Counted from the stretch's first letter, positions 21,197 through 33,943 are shown. The stretch is 64,000 nucleotides of DNA from Synchiropus splendidus (GCF_027744825.2 NC_071345.1:3235501-3299500), one strand, 5' to 3'. Numbers and translations are program-made. Notes: a model not told the origin generated them from the letters alone.

Positions 21197-21512
21197 GGGG
21201 GAGATAAAATAGTTTAGCAGTAATAATAATAAATGAATAAAAATCTGCAAAAACGACTTATGATATGTGTGATTTGTGTAATAATTTTAATATGTATCAG
21301 TATAATAAATGGACTAAATGAAAGCCATAAAATAGTAGTAGAATAGTTGATGAATGTATTTGCGGAGGACATACAAAAGTGACACGGCTGACTCTTGACT
21401 GAGTTTAAAATAGATGTGGGTCACAGTGGCTAAAAGAATGTCCTCATTATTCTCCAAAAGACCAAGAGTTGATGTGGGAAAAGAAAGTCCTCATAAATGT
21501 CGATGATTGAGA

Positions 21513-21568
21513 CCACCAGGACCTTCAGACCTTTGAAAGAACCTTCAAAGGTCTGAAGGTCCTGGTGG
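21513..21568. repeat. Perfect 25-bp inverted repeat with 6-base loop
   Basis: The arms 21513-21537 and 21544-21568 are exact reverse complements (starting CCACCAGGACCTTCAGACCT), separated by AGAACC. The right arm is part of the 3' end of the adjacent LINE remnant, so the left arm is an inverted copy of that LINE end. Confidence 0.95.
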
Positions 21569-21905
21569 CCACAGCGGATCGTCTTCCTCCATCTGTCCTC
21601 TGCTTCCTTTTCTCTCAAACCTACAAACCTCATGTCCTCCTTCACCACCTCCATCAATCTCCTCTTTGGCCTTCCTCTCCACCTTCTGCCTGGCAGTTCC
21701 AACCTCAACATCTTCATCTACCAATGTACTGGCTCTCTCTCTCTCCTCTGTACATGTCCAAACCATCTCCATCGAGCCTCTCTGACTTGGTCTCCTAAAC
21801 ACCTGAGCACATGTGCTGTCCCTCTGATCCTACCATCATCCCGCTTCTTCGCCTCTTTTTCACACTCTCCATCGCCTTGGACACTTGAGCCTAAGTACAT
21901 ACGGG
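21545..21905 (-). mobile_element. Decayed non-LTR retrotransposon (LINE) fragment, reverse transcriptase C-terminal tail
   Basis: The minus strand encodes the familiar tail of fish LINE polyproteins: YLGSSVQGDGECEKE, then IRGTAHV..REARWRWFGHVQRR, then after a frameshift LELPGRR..GRPKRRLMEVVKEDM and finally IRCGHQ. Between the first two motifs about 70-80 residues expected in this family are missing. The element is therefore internally deleted as well as frameshifted and 5'-truncated. It is non-functional. Confidence 0.85.
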
Positions 21906-22179
21906 CTCCGTGTTAACTACCACACAAAAATGTCTGGAAACTAGCTCTTCAAACTCTTTTGAGTTGTATATTCTGGCTGCACCAGTTGCTTATGAGTATT
22001 GAAGGTGTGACTGTGAATGTTTTCGCTGAGATTAGACCAAATAAAATAATGTAAAAGAAGTACTGTTGTGAATTTCACACGAATAGACTTTTATTTAATT
22101 GGTGTGTAAAAAGGGGATGCTCTTGTTTTGTTATTTGTTATTGTTTTTTCTGTATTTATTCACGTGCATGTCCAGCGCT

Positions 22180-22793
22180 CTGATGACTGTGTTGCAATGA
22201 CTCCGTCTGGCCGTGTGGCGTCGCTGTGGAGCCGCGCTGTTGCCAGGGAGACGGCTCACAACAGCCGGCGAAGCTGCGATGGCTTCAAGTGTCCCGTCTG
22301 AGCTCGGACTCGACTCACTGCAGCCTCTCGAGACGGGCCGGTGAACAGCCGCGGGAGCTCCGGCCGCTCTCCCACTCCGACTCCTCTCTTCAGGAGCACT
22401 AACGCGAGGACTCGCCCGCAGTTTTGACCCAGGTTTGTGCAGCGGTGACTTCTCTGTTCCCGCACTTCTGGTGTTGTTAGCGCTACCGAGCTAATTAGCT
22501 TCACTCCGCCACTTCGTGCAGCAAAACACACACTCGCTCGCGACTTTCCCGCTCGGTTCAGCTTTCTCGGTGGTTAGTCACTTCTTTGTCTCTTGTTGTT
22601 TCCAACCTTTCGCGTCAGTCTTCGGCCCAGACGTTGCATCACTAACCAGCTAATTGCACTAATCTCCTCGCAGATAGGAGCCACTCGTCCACCGGAGGCG
22701 CGCGAGCGCGTTCATGGCCACGGAGCGACTGAAGCTCGGAAATATCCTTTCTAGCGAGCAGACTTCACTCTTCCCCGCTTCCTTGTCTTCTCA
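22180..22793 (+). promoter_or_regulatory. pals1: pals1 promoter and first exon(s)
   Basis: CpG-rich sequence leads to an exon ending at 22793 with a strong donor (GTAAGTG). A further upstream untranslated exon is possible: GACCCAG then GTTTGT near 22431, and an acceptor at TCCTCGCAG before 22674. An X-box-like GTTGCCAGGGAGAC lies at 22239-22252. The transcription start was not determined. Confidence 0.5.
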
Positions 22794-24557
22794 GTAAGTG
22801 CCCGTGCTTACATGTCTAGACTTCTCTTTCCGCTCTAGAACCACAGTTCAGTTCGTTGTCATGAGGGACTTAAGCTTTTGGCTACTTTTGGCTTTAAAAT
22901 CAAGGGTCACATGACATTCTGGGACTCTGTCAAAGCAGAATTAGAGAGACGCTGGGAAAAACGGAGGAAATATTTGTTGTAAACGTCTGGCTAATATGAA
23001 GGAAAAGACATTCAGTTGAAGGTAATAAGTGGCTTTTCATAAGTTCCATAACTTTCTTGTACATTCACAATGTTATTTCAAGTCTTCCTGAGTAAAACAA
23101 AACCCAGATTTACATCGCTAAACTTCTAAATGAAGCTTACAGCATATTTTTACTATCATTATTTTGAATATTAACACCCAAAGATTCAAATACAAGTAAG
23201 TAGTTAGTGCCCAGATACAGTATGTTTCCATCTGATATATAGTTTTCACCATGGCCATATAACTGCACCTTATGTCTGTACGCTGCTGTACTGTAAGTAT
23301 TTCTATCTCTATTCTGGTATGTTGAGCTTTAGAAAATCATGATGAAAGAAAAATAAGCAATAAGAAATGAAGAAGAAGAAAAATTAAATTTGTTGGGGAA
23401 GTATGGAATATGTCGTTTGAAGTTTCCAAAAAAGTTTGACTGACTTCTACCACGAATGAAAGTCGTGTTTAAGGGTTCGTTTTTGGGGAGGCTTGTGAAA
23501 GGGTCAGGTAAGGTTTCTTGATCCGCCATATTTGTTTTAAGATAACTGAGGATCTATTGACCTTCTGTTGATCTTTCTAACATGGCATAACAACATATGC
23601 TTCCCCTCCTTGGCTTGGTAGTCAACAAACCAGTTTCTAAATTTGTCCTCCTGTCAGTTTGTGATGGTGCTTCCATTAAACCCCACCTATCTGGACCACG
23701 CCCACTCACTGGAGTGGGGACAGGAAGCAGCAACAAGTTCGATACATCCGATCGCGTCCATAAAAGCTTATTAGTGAGGCGTCTCTAGTGCTGACAGTCT
23801 TTTTTATTTAGTGACCTTTCACAGGTTAATAAAGTTGATCCATATGAATCTGATCCCAGTTTAAGATGTTTGTATTAGCCACCATTTTTGTGGCGAACTT
23901 GTCAAACCATCTTTGAATATTTGAGAGAAAACAACGGTGGAAGTGCAGGAGTCTTCCTCCCCAGGTGTCCCTCCTCAGAGCAGTTAAATGTCCACTGATC
24001 CTGGACTTGATTAAGCCCACGGGAACAGATGGCCCTCAGCAAGTCTCCACTGTTTGTCAGCCGCCACTCTAAACCGAGCTAAACGCCTCCACCAGGGAGG
24101 GGTATCTGAGGCTGGACCGAGACCAATTGTGATCAGCTTTTGGAAGTCAGCAGAGTAGGGGGAGGGCCGTCAGACGTTGGCATGGGATCGCAAACTCTAA
24201 GATGCTTTTAACCACGCACTACCTGAAGGAAAAGTAGCCATGTTTTTTTTCCACATCCACTTGTGTTTGACTTCATGACTCTGTGATTAGTCTCAGCTCT
24301 CACTCCGCCCAATAATCTGTGTCAAATCACATGTAGTTTTTAGAGAAGGCTGACATCCTTCCAGACTTTTGTCAGGAAGAGACTGTGGTTTTCCAGCTGC
24401 ATTCAATTGCACCCCGATCCTCCCCACTGGATTTATATGCTGCTTTGACTTCACTTTGACTCTCTTGTTTTCCAGAGTGACAGATGAGAGAACGAGCATC
24501 CAGGACCACCTCCTCTTCTTGCAGGATATGGCCCCTCATTTGAGTGACTCCTCATAA
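22714..24557 (+). CDS. Spliced upstream ORF (53 codons) in the pals1 leader
   Basis: An ATG at 22714 opens a frame that runs through the donor at 22793 and joins the acceptor at 24475. It continues to a TAA at 24555-24557. Exon parts are 22714-22793 (80 nt) and 24476-24557 (82 nt), 162 nt in all. The peptide begins MATERLKLGN and ends HLSDSS. It ends 46 bases before the pals1 start codon. The start context is mediocre at -3 but has G at +4. I recognise no family. It may act as a translational brake, make a microprotein, or be fortuitous. Confidence 0.45.
22794..24475. other. pals1: First pals1 intron
   Basis: An intron of about 1.7 kb between the 5' exon and the exon carrying the start codon. 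It is AT-rich in the first half. No gene or clear repeat was seen. Confidence 0.7.
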
Positions 24558-24589
24558 ACAGATCTTGGTTCCGGGGGGAGCTGAAGTAT

Positions 24590-24607
24590 ATGCTGCTGCA
24601 GCCATGA
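24590..24607 (+). CDS. Five-codon uORF whose stop overlaps the pals1 start
   Basis: The ATG at 24590 reads Met-Leu-Leu-Gln-Pro and then TGA at 24605-24607. That TGA overlaps the pals1 ATG at 24604-24606 in an ATGA arrangement. This geometry can couple termination with re-initiation. Function is inferred only. Confidence 0.45.
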   Translation: MLLQP

Positions 24608-26108
24608 TCACGTCCCACATGAATGGCTTCACACAAGAGGCCCCGGGTCAGGCCAAGAGCCACCGGGAGAGAGCCGTGGACTGTCCGGGGGAGGACGGCG
24701 GCGGCGGCCTGCTCCATGCGGAGAGAATCCAGCACTACCAGGAGGAGCTGAGGAAGAGGAGGGAGGAGGATGGCAGGGGCAGACACGACATCGACCCCAA
24801 CGCCTCACTGAGGCTCAAGAAGCTGTCGCAGAACACCAAAGTGGGCATTGACAATCCCACCTTCGAGGGCAAAGACCTCCAGAGTTCCATCGTCGGTGAG
24901 TACAAAGGAACAAAAGGTGTGAGACAATGGGCAGTGAGGGGGCAGGGCAGTGGTCAGCACAAGGAAGGAGTCGTCCACCAACTGACGGATCTTTATCATC
25001 TCAAATGCAGGTGCAGTGCTCCTAGAATAGAAACCAGAAATGATGGGATGCATAGCTTCAGAATCCTCAGACACAGCGTGACGTCTTGAAAACTTGCTAT
25101 GGATTCATGTCTGTGCAGAGGTGGAGGACCTGCTGGTGGCCCTGAAGGGCGTGCAGCACAGTCTGGACGACGCTCAGAGCCAGCTGGACGTGGAGCTTCT
25201 GCTACAGCTCTGTGCTAAAGAGGAGTTCCGGAGCGCCTACATCATATTCAGCGCCGTGTCCCAGCAGATGGAGCGCGCCAACCCCACTTCCCCGCTCACG
25301 TTACAAGCCCAGGACCTCTGCCTAGAGGTGAGCGCTTGCTGTGAACGGCCTGTTGTGCAGGCCAGAAGATGAGCTCTTATCAGGAACCATCAGTCTGCAG
25401 CCGTCCAGGCAGAAGGTAGCCACAGTCTCATTACCTCACTCACAAGCGAGATGCTACGTCTGAACGTGTGAGAGAATACAGAACAGTTTCTGTGTTGTGG
25501 AATTGTTGTGTAAGTCCAACTGAACAAGTCAGTCCTGAAAACACAAACACAGTGGATGCACCACAGTGGAGCAGAGCAGCATGGCCTTGGCTGTGGGGTG
25601 ACGTGCTTTTATACATCTCAGATTGTTGGCATGTTCAGACATGGATCGAGCTGCTCACGAGCACACGTAAGTCAACAAACCTGGGGCCAATAGAGTATCA
25701 CCTGCGTGGTCATAAACTGGATCATAATTTCACTGTAAACGTTGTATTTCCTGCTGAATGTGAGTTGTGGAAGCCAGTATCTCAGCATACTCGACCTCAC
25801 TCCATAACCTCTTCCTGTTGCATGAGCAGACTTGGCATGAAGGGATTGCACTTTAAACTAGAGCTGAAGTTAACGGTTTACCTGTTTATTCAAACTCCTA
25901 CTTCCTGTCTGAAATCTAGTCACCATGTTTGTCATCCAAGACCAGAGGTGAGCTGCTAAATTTCCTATAGGGCCATGTAGCCAAAACCCAGTAGGACAGA
26001 GTAATGCAAAGCCATAATAGGATGGGAAAGATCTCAAGCAATAAGGCAATAGTAAGAGATAATAAAAAACTCAGTTAAAATATTTTCATTCTATGAAAAA
26101 AATAAGTA

Positions 26109-26141
<33 letters not shown>

Positions 26142-29100
26142 AAGAGCTTCCATATACATATATATATATATATATATGTACTGTTTGGGAGATGAATATT
26201 GTGGCCTAATAGCTATGAGAAAATGTGAAAACGTAAGGGACATAATATACTACTACTAAGTGGATCATTTCATTGAACATAAATTTCATAAAACATAAAT
26301 CAGAATACTGTTTGGCAATGGCAGACGGCGATGAGAATAAAATAGTTCCTAACATTACTAAATTAAATTTTGCGGGGTTTTTTTTTATATATATATTTTA
26401 ATGGTAATGAATTATAAATGAGCCTTTTGAACATTAACTTGAGGCTGAACTTGAATTATTAAAAAAAACAATCAGTTTTAAACTTCCAGTCTGACTCCTT
26501 GAAGACAGGCTAAGGACCACATGTGGCCCCAGGGCCACGCTCTGCCCAGATCTGCTGTAGTTTGATAGATGGCTCAACTCAACAACCATAAAACTCCAGA
26601 CTCTGCTCTGGATTAACATCAACCACATCACAGGTGGAGGTGAAGGAGACGCCCAGTGTCGTCCTGGTGCTTTGGTGCGATTCAGTGAAACATACAGCAG
26701 TGACTCAGGTTCATTCAGAGGTCACCACTGACCCACATTCAGTCTGGACCACGGGAGAAAGCGAGCTGCCTCCACCTGAGACCAAACAGCCCGACCTGAG
26801 GACCCGCCCACCGGGCACTGTGCCCAGAGCGCTTAACAACACCTAATAGTTTGAGCTGCCCAGGTCTAAACTGAGTGGCTGTGCAGTGTGGCTCGGACCT
26901 AATCTCCCAGCAGCCTCTGGTGCTGCCTGAGCGTCCGCCGAGCTCTACAGAAAAAGAAACTCCAGCAGCTTACAGCAGTGAGGCTGAGGAGCTGCGATTG
27001 GAGGGTTGGTGGGGGGCGGGGGAGGACTGCGTCACAAAAGCCCCACTATGCATCAGTATACTGTGAAACACCAGATGTTTACTTGTCTACTTTTAACCAG
27101 CACTTCTCATCGTTCTGTTCAGTGTTGAGGCAACATCTAATCCTACATTTTAATTCTTCAGACGAGCTTCCATTCATTTGATGAGGAAACAAATTGGCCC
27201 AAACATCACGACCATATTCTTAATCTGTCACCATTTCCTCCAGCTCTTATGGGGCTTCATCCAGTCTGCAGCAGTCTCAGAATGAAGTCCACACTTGTCA
27301 CATGACGATGGAAAGTCGCCCACAGAGGAATGTAATCTGATGACTCTGTTTGTATCTGAGACTTGATGGTTACTCAATCTCAAAGATCCTGTGTGGACTG
27401 GTGTAGCTCAGCTTGGGAAACATTATGAAGAAATGTACTGTTTGCTTTCAGGTCCAGAAGATTCTCCAGTCCAGCCAGCAGAAGGATGGTCTGGAGCTCC
27501 GGTCACTGCTCACCAATCCTCACCTCCAGGTCAGATGGCTCGTCGTAACTGAACACCCATCACAGTATGGCACTTACCATCAGACCTCACATGTCCCAAT
27601 AAGAACCTTCACAAGTGAAGCTAAATTATTCACCCCCTGGGCTTATTTATGTCTCTAGACTCAACACCAGGAGGTCAAAGGTCAGTTCTGCATCCTAATA
27701 TGTGGGGAAACTGGGAAGATTATCTGCTCAAAGTCAGAGGGGCTCACGTCTTCAGCCTGCTCAGTTTACACACAAACAAGTGTTGGTCATGTGACACCAC
27801 AAGTATTCAATCTTTTACTTTTGCTGAGATCAATTTCTGTGACGGCGGTGGAGGTGAAACAGGTGTCTGAAATGGAAGGTGTTAGAGTATCGCACGCTTC
27901 AGTTTGAAGATTGAAGAGGTTTGACTGTGTTTCAGTTGCTCAAAGACAATAGCTCAACAATGTCATGGTCAGCAGTGGTCAGTGCCGACAGGAAGTGCAC
28001 TTAAAATGGACAGGAAATACAGGTCCAGTGCTCAGTCATCCAACCGTGACTTGGAGTAGAGCAAGTGGAGTCCATCATGATGATGTATCAGTTTAAAGGA
28101 GCAAATATACTCGCAGTAACTGTCGATAAACAGGCTGAGTGACCAGACTTGTCTGTCCAGAACATTAGACTGTCAGACCCGTGGGTATCAGAGCTCTGCC
28201 TGCATTTTCACCTCTCCTCTGAGATCCCTGTTGGCAGGGGGTAGGTGTGAGTCCGACTTTTGGCATCAAATCTGGAGCAGATTATGTCGCCACCTTCGCA
28301 GGAATCAAATAAGTGGCCCTGTTCTGTCCAGACTCTTGGAGCTGACACCAGCGGGCGCTTGTTCAGGTCCACCTCTCTGTCTGTGCCATCATGTTCCCAC
28401 GTTCGCGGGCGGCCGAGACGTTTGATGGCCAGAGATCCCGCCTGGAGAGATTAGGAGGGATTGTGTGCGTGCACCGAAGCTTAGCCTTCCTCCGCTTGCC
28501 AGCTTTCCTCCGCTCCAGGACGCAGAGACGAGCTCGGGCAGGCAATTATTGAACGTGACGCACAAAGAAAGTGTCACATTAGTTGGGATTATGAGGAAAC
28601 TTGCATGTAATTACCATCACAGAGGTGCTGCTGTGAAACTCTGAAGGGATTCTCTTCGTGTTCAGGCTGCACTTCCCGACTCAGGATTATGACATGGTCC
28701 CGTGTTTTGAACATTATATTTCATGCAGAATCTGGATTTCATGTCTGGATGTTCGAAGATGACAACCGTCACTCGCAAATATATTCCTGTCAAAATGTAA
28801 AAATATACCCAATAGGTCCTCCATTGTTGATGTGGCAGTGGCAGCTGTGGAGCTGTGGTGTGGTGTGGAGGATATTCTTGTGTTCATCACCCCTGCTGCT
28901 CCAGTTTTCCCAGTTATTGACTCCCTGAAACTTGATTTCTGATGTGGTGAAACGTTTGTTGCAGGCGCTGATGCAGGCTCACGACAGCGTGGCGGTGCAG
29001 GAGACCACAGAGGGCAGCGTGACCCAGTACCTCGGAGAGACCGTCAAAATGGTCCGGCTGGAGAAGACCCGGGACACCCCGCTGGTGAGGCACCCTGTCG

Positions 29101-32100
29101 CCGCTGCTCTGTTGTGGCTGTCGTCTGCGTCACGTCCAGCCTGCGGTTTAGCGCGATGATCTCGGAAGTTGGCAGAAGCTGCAGTGGTGAGGAGGTGCAG
29201 GAGTCATGCAGAGGAAAGCTGCTGAAACTGTCTGGTTCAGAGGAGTTCACCACAGCGTCAGCATGTGGCTGCCAGCCCAGGAACGTGTGGAGTTGTTGCA
29301 CGACCTCAGCCACAGCTGATGTTGTTATATTGAGGCTGGGAATTTAAAAACCTATTTTGGAATTAGAATGTGAATCTGTCATGTCTTTTTCAACTCCAAA
29401 TATGAAATTTGACTAATTAAAAACATTTCGAAATTCAACTATCCAAAAAATAAATTTAGACCTGTAAAAATTCATTTTTTAATTCAACCATTCAATACAA
29501 ATTAATGAGTCTGTACATTTTTGAACTTTTGTATTGAACCATTCAATATTCTGATGGCACGAAAAGACTTTTGTCTATTCATAAGCTCTCATCGATAAAT
29601 CCTAGCGTCCAATCTCAGCGTCCATGTGACACACAGGACTGCAGCAAAGCAGGAAAACAGCTTTGGAAGGTGAAAGTGGACCTTGTTGGGCATCAGTTTG
29701 TATCTGGTCAGAGAGTTTTGTGATGTATCCAAGTGTTGCATGAGATGTTTCAAGTCAACAAACCTCGATTCTCCAGGAGTCTGTCAGATGCATCAGGGTA
29801 GATGTTCATGTTTGAAGCAAACAGAAGTTCAGGCTGTTCAGTGCAGCTGTGATTTGATGCATGGTCTTGAATGCCACCCCTAGGGGGCGACTGTCCGCAA
29901 CGACATGGACAGCGTGGTGGTCAGTCGCGTGGTGAAAGGAGGCGTAGCAGAGCGCAGTGGTCTGCTGAATGAGGGAGACGAGATCCTGGAGATCAACGGC
30001 ATCTCTGTCCGAGGGAAGCACGTCAACGAGGTCCACGACTTGCTGGTAAGCTCCCAAATATTCACATTAAAAATGCAAATTGTATCACGAGCGTTGGATG
30101 CTGAGAAGGGCTAAAGGATCTCCTAGTTCTTGGGTGTATCCCCTCTCTGATGCACTTCCTTTGCCGTAGGCTCAGATGCAGGGAACGCTGACCTTCCTCC
30201 TCATCCCCAGCACCCAGATTAAACCGGCCGTCCACAGGCAGACGGTGGTAAGTCGCTGTGGCGTGCAACTGTGGGGGAAAACCCGTCTGCATGCGAGCTA
30301 ACTCCACCGACTCTCCTCAGACGCACGTGCGAGCCTACTTCGACTACGACCCCAGTGACGACCTCTTCGTGCCGTGCCGCGAACTGGGCCTCTCCTTCCA
30401 GAAGGGGGACCTGCTCCACGTCATCAGCCAGGACGACCCTAACTGGTGGCAGGCGTACAGGGACGGGGACGAGGAGAACCAGCTGCTGGCCGGCCTGATC
30501 CCAGGTGTGACTCGAGCATGACCCTGTGGTTTGAATCAAATCGGAAAACAGAAGACGTTTGAAGAGCTAACTGTGAATAATGTCTATCATTTACACAATA
30601 TTTTCATTTTAATCAATAATAGAGAAGGAAGTCAAACCCCCCCTCTAACCCCTCGGCCTAGGTAGCTGGGATAGACTGCAGTGCCCGGACCACATCACTC
30701 TTCTAAATTTTGCCATTTTATTTTGAGTCCGAATTTCTGTAGCTGTGGTTTTTGAGCTCACGTTTATGTTTTCACCTGGTGTTGAGGGCTGGATGTGCGC
30801 TGAGTCGCCGTATCCTGACGCCACCTCTCAGACAGCAGCTCCATCTGTTCCTCACAGCAGATTATAAGAATCACCTGAGTGTTAGTTGAGATTACTCTCT
30901 GACCTGGGCCTGCAGCTCAGGGGGCAGGCAGTGGAAATGGAAAGTGGCTGGTGAAGAAGAGAACCTCTCCTGAAGTGAGATTCCTGAGAAGGTTTTGAAA
31001 TGAAGCTGTGAACCGCTGCGTTTGTCATTTCAGGGAAGAACTTCCAGCAGCAGAGGGAGACTTTGAAGAAGACAGTGACAGACAGGAGTCGAGAGCAGCA
31101 GGGTAAGAGGATCAACACCTGAAAGTGGAAGGAGCAGTTAAGTGTTTTCCTCACACGTAGAAGTGACTCCCACAACTCTTCATCAGGGAAGCCATGGTAC
31201 GGGAAGAAGAGCAAGAAGCAGCGGAAGAAGGCAGTGTCCAAGAACACCGGTGAGTCGCACAAGTGACTCGCTGCCATGACCTGTGAGTGACTCGATTGCA
31301 ACTGAGTCAACCCTGTCCAGACTCTGAGCAGCACAGGTCAGATTAGTGGCCTCCTCAGATCAGCAGCCTGGAGCTTGTTGGTCAACACACCGGAGCTCAC
31401 GTACACATGGGATGTAAACAAAAGATGTTCCATGTTCACCTGCTAAATTCCTATCCAAGACTCGACAGACCAACTGTGTGCTCCATGTCTCCAGACTGCG
31501 AGGAGGTCCTGACCTACGAGGAGATGTCCCTCTACCATCAGCCCGCCAACCGCAAGCGACCAATCGCGCTCATCGGCCCGACTAACAGCGGCCACGACGA
31601 GCTGCGGCGCAGGCTGCTGGCCATCGAGCCCGACAAGTTCGCCGTGGCCGTCCCACGTGAGTCTCTTAGCTCCACCTCAGCCGCCGCCTAAACCTAAGCC
31701 CTTCCTCCTGCCGCAGACACGACAAGGAACCCCAGGATACACGAGCGAAACGGCCGCGAGTACCACTTTGTGAGTCGCCCCGTGTTCGAGAACGAGCTGG
31801 CGGCGGGGAAGTTCGTCGAGTCAGGGGAGTACGAGAAGAACTTGTACGGCACCAGCATCGACTCGGTCCGGCACGTGGTCAACAGTGGACGCATCTGCCT
31901 GCTCAGCCTGCACACCAGGGTGAGGGCGCTGAGGCTGTTGCCATGGAGACGCAGCTGCCCTCCGTCTGTTTCTCAATTTTATCAATCATATCTTAGGCAT
32001 CACTGGGGGATGGAAAATTACAGCACATATATAACATTTCTCTTTTATGCTTATATTTTTATCTCATTCATTCATTCATTCATCTTCTGTTTATTGAGGC

Positions 32101-32647
32101 ATGTTTTACAGATGTATGTAAATGCTATGTATTTTATATGTTTTCGTAAAATTCAACTTTAGTTTGAGGTCTCATTTACACAGGTTTTAGTCTTATTAGT
32201 CCGGTAAAGTAGTTAAACATCATCATAATGTGTTTATCATTCAATAATTGAGCGGATAAATGGAGTTTTCCCTCCCACAGTCGCTCCTGGTGCTGAGAGC
32301 CTCCAACCTCAAACCCTTCGTCATCTTCATCGCGCCTCCGTCTCAGGAACGACTGCGCACTCTGCTGGCCACGGAGGGGAAAACACCCAAGGTAGGGCCT
32401 GAATTTTAAAGCCTGTTCGAGCTCCCCACTTGCTCTGCTCCCGGTGTCTCATGTCCTGGTCCGACCGCAGCCCGAGGAGCTGAAGGAGATCATCGAGAAG
32501 GCCCGTGAGATGGAGCAGAACTTCGGCCATTTCTTCGACTCCACCCTGGTGAACTCGGATCCCGACCAGGCGTTCCACGAGCTGCGGCGGCTCATCGAGA
32601 AGCTGGACACGGAGCCTCAGTGGGTGCCCACCTCCTGGCTCTGCTGA
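24604..32647 (+). CDS. pals1: PALS1/MPP5, MAGUK polarity scaffold
   Basis: PALS1 links Crumbs to PATJ and PAR6 at apical junctions. Thirteen coding exons: 24604-24895, 25119-25327, 27452-27529, 28965-29084, 29884-30045, 30170-30247, 30321-30504, 31034-31102, 31187-31249, 31495-31656, 31717-31919, 32281-32391 and 32471-32647. They give 635 aa; the human protein is 675. Order: N-terminal region starting with the conserved SHMNG (1-97), two L27 domains (about 98-225), PDZ (about 235-313, with [15 protein letters not shown]), SH3 (about 320-375, with FDYDPSDD and DPNWWQAY), a basic HOOK linker with KKSKKQRKK (376-419), and a guanylate-kinase-like domain (about 435-635, with [10 protein letters not shown] and the C-terminal EPQWVPTSW). 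The start is fixed by the match to the family N-terminus. The N-terminal and L27 parts diverge most from mammals, which would fit the fish b paralogue (inference). The leader carries two uORFs. Confidence 0.96.
25328..27451. other. pals1: Longest pals1 intron
   Basis: About 2.1 kb. It contains a compound (TA)n-(GA)n-(TA)n microsatellite at 26109-26178 and a weak hAT-like GGCCC patch at about 26515-26560. An open frame at 25468-25959 has no recognisable domain. Confidence 0.7.
26109..26178. repeat. Compound TA/GA microsatellite
   Basis: Runs of TA, then GA, then a short non-repeat bridge, then TA again. The TA blocks are mutually self-complementary. Confidence 0.9.
27530..29883. other. pals1: pals1 introns around the second L27 exon
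   Basis: Two introns (27530-28964 and 29085-29883) flank the exon 28965-29084. No gene, RNA or clear mobile element is seen; the second has an AT-rich stretch at 29340-29560. Confidence 0.6.
30640..30700 (+). repeat. Short L2-like LINE 3' fragment
   Basis: AGCTGGGATAGACTGCAGTG resembles the conserved GCTGGGATAGGCTCCAGC block of the L2/Maui 3' region. It lies in the pals1 intron 30505-31033. It is too short for firm assignment. Confidence 0.35.
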
Positions 32648-33050
32648 AACTCAGGGACTTCCTCGTCTGTAGAGGAGGTGAACTTTGACCCAGGGACTCT
32701 TCTTTCTACTCCTTCTTCTGTTGTCTTTTTCCTCCGAGCTAGAGAGATGACATTAGCAGTTATTTATGATTGTAAATATGTATTTTCTAGACCAAGCGCT
32801 ACCTACGGAACCAACCTCTCTCTTCCTGCAGTTGACGTCAGTATTATTTGTGGACGAGGTTGTGAAGAATCAGATGTGTTGTGCTGCATAAAACACTTTA
32901 GTGGAGATGGTCGTTGCTGCTTCAGCAGGAGTGTGAGGAACCACACTCTGTCAGTCTTCCAGACGAAGAAGAAGGTGAAGAAGCTGCTGCACTCAGCGTC
33001 AGGTTCTGAATGTTCCTCTCTCCTCTCTTCACCTCATTTCTGCTTCTTCT

Positions 33051-33056
33051 ATTAAA
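33051..33056 (+). terminator. pals1: Probable pals1 polyadenylation signal (ATTAAA)
   Basis: ATTAAA lies 404 bases after the stop, at the end of a pyrimidine-rich 3'UTR. Past it the sequence becomes AT-rich intergenic DNA until the atp6v1d 3'UTR from the other strand. Confidence 0.5.
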
Positions 33057-33688
33057 AACATCACTGGCTGCACCATCCTCAGCACCTTTCCTCACACACA
33101 CTCACACACCGACCTCCCAAAAGATTATGACCACTTCCTCAGGCAACCCTGTTTGGATACGAGATTCAGCAGCTGCCTCCCCTGTCCGCCTGAGATGGTC
33201 ATGAAACCAGTGTTGACCCCAGTGACCTCTGACCTTCACGAGCTCACCACTGTTGTCATAATGTTTGGGCTGATTTTTGTACTTTCACAGTGATTCACAG
33301 AGAGACGTCTGATGTTCTGTCTTCACTCTCTGCTCTTCTCATTTGAGACAACTTTTGATTTATTCATACTTTGTCAGTTTATTTCAGATATGATTGCAGC
33401 ATCTTTACTGTTAAATTGGTAAAAATACTTATGACACATTTAAAATAATTAGGTATATATATATATTTTTTTTAAATAAGTACATATATGTAAATGCATA
33501 AGGCAAAAATATTCAGAAATATTAAAATTCAAGTGAAGTATGCATATAAAAAAACAATACAAATAATGAGGAAAATAAAGGTGGATAAAATATTCAAACT
33601 AAAGGTCTAAATAGTAAAGATTGAAACAACTGAAAACTGATCTGGAGTAGTAGTAAGGACACAGCACAACACCTGTACTGACGATATA

Positions 33689-33694
33689 TTTATT
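33689..33694 (-). terminator. atp6v1d: Probable atp6v1d polyadenylation signal (AATAAA on minus)
   Basis: TTTATT on the plus strand is AATAAA on the minus strand, about 250 bases past the atp6v1d stop. The 3'UTR would include the CA run at 33775-33804. Confidence 0.5.
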
Positions 33695-33774
33695 TCGACG
33701 TCATCTTCCATGACACTCCAGTAAAGGGGCGGGGCCACCAGATATGATGTCAGCAGCAGCAGCAGACGTCCACG

Positions 33775-33804
33775 ATACACACACACACACACACACACAC
33801 ACAC
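33775..33804. repeat. (CA)n microsatellite
   Basis: About 15 CA units within the probable atp6v1d 3'UTR. Confidence 0.9.
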
Positions 33805-33943
33805 TCGGCGTGCAAACACAACATGGAGGGGGAATGTGTTGACAAACATCACAGTGGCTCATGATCACTGATGACACCGACTTGACCGGGCCCGGCGGGT
33901 CCAGAATAAATATGAGCAGCGGCGGGGGAGGGGCCAAGGCGGG

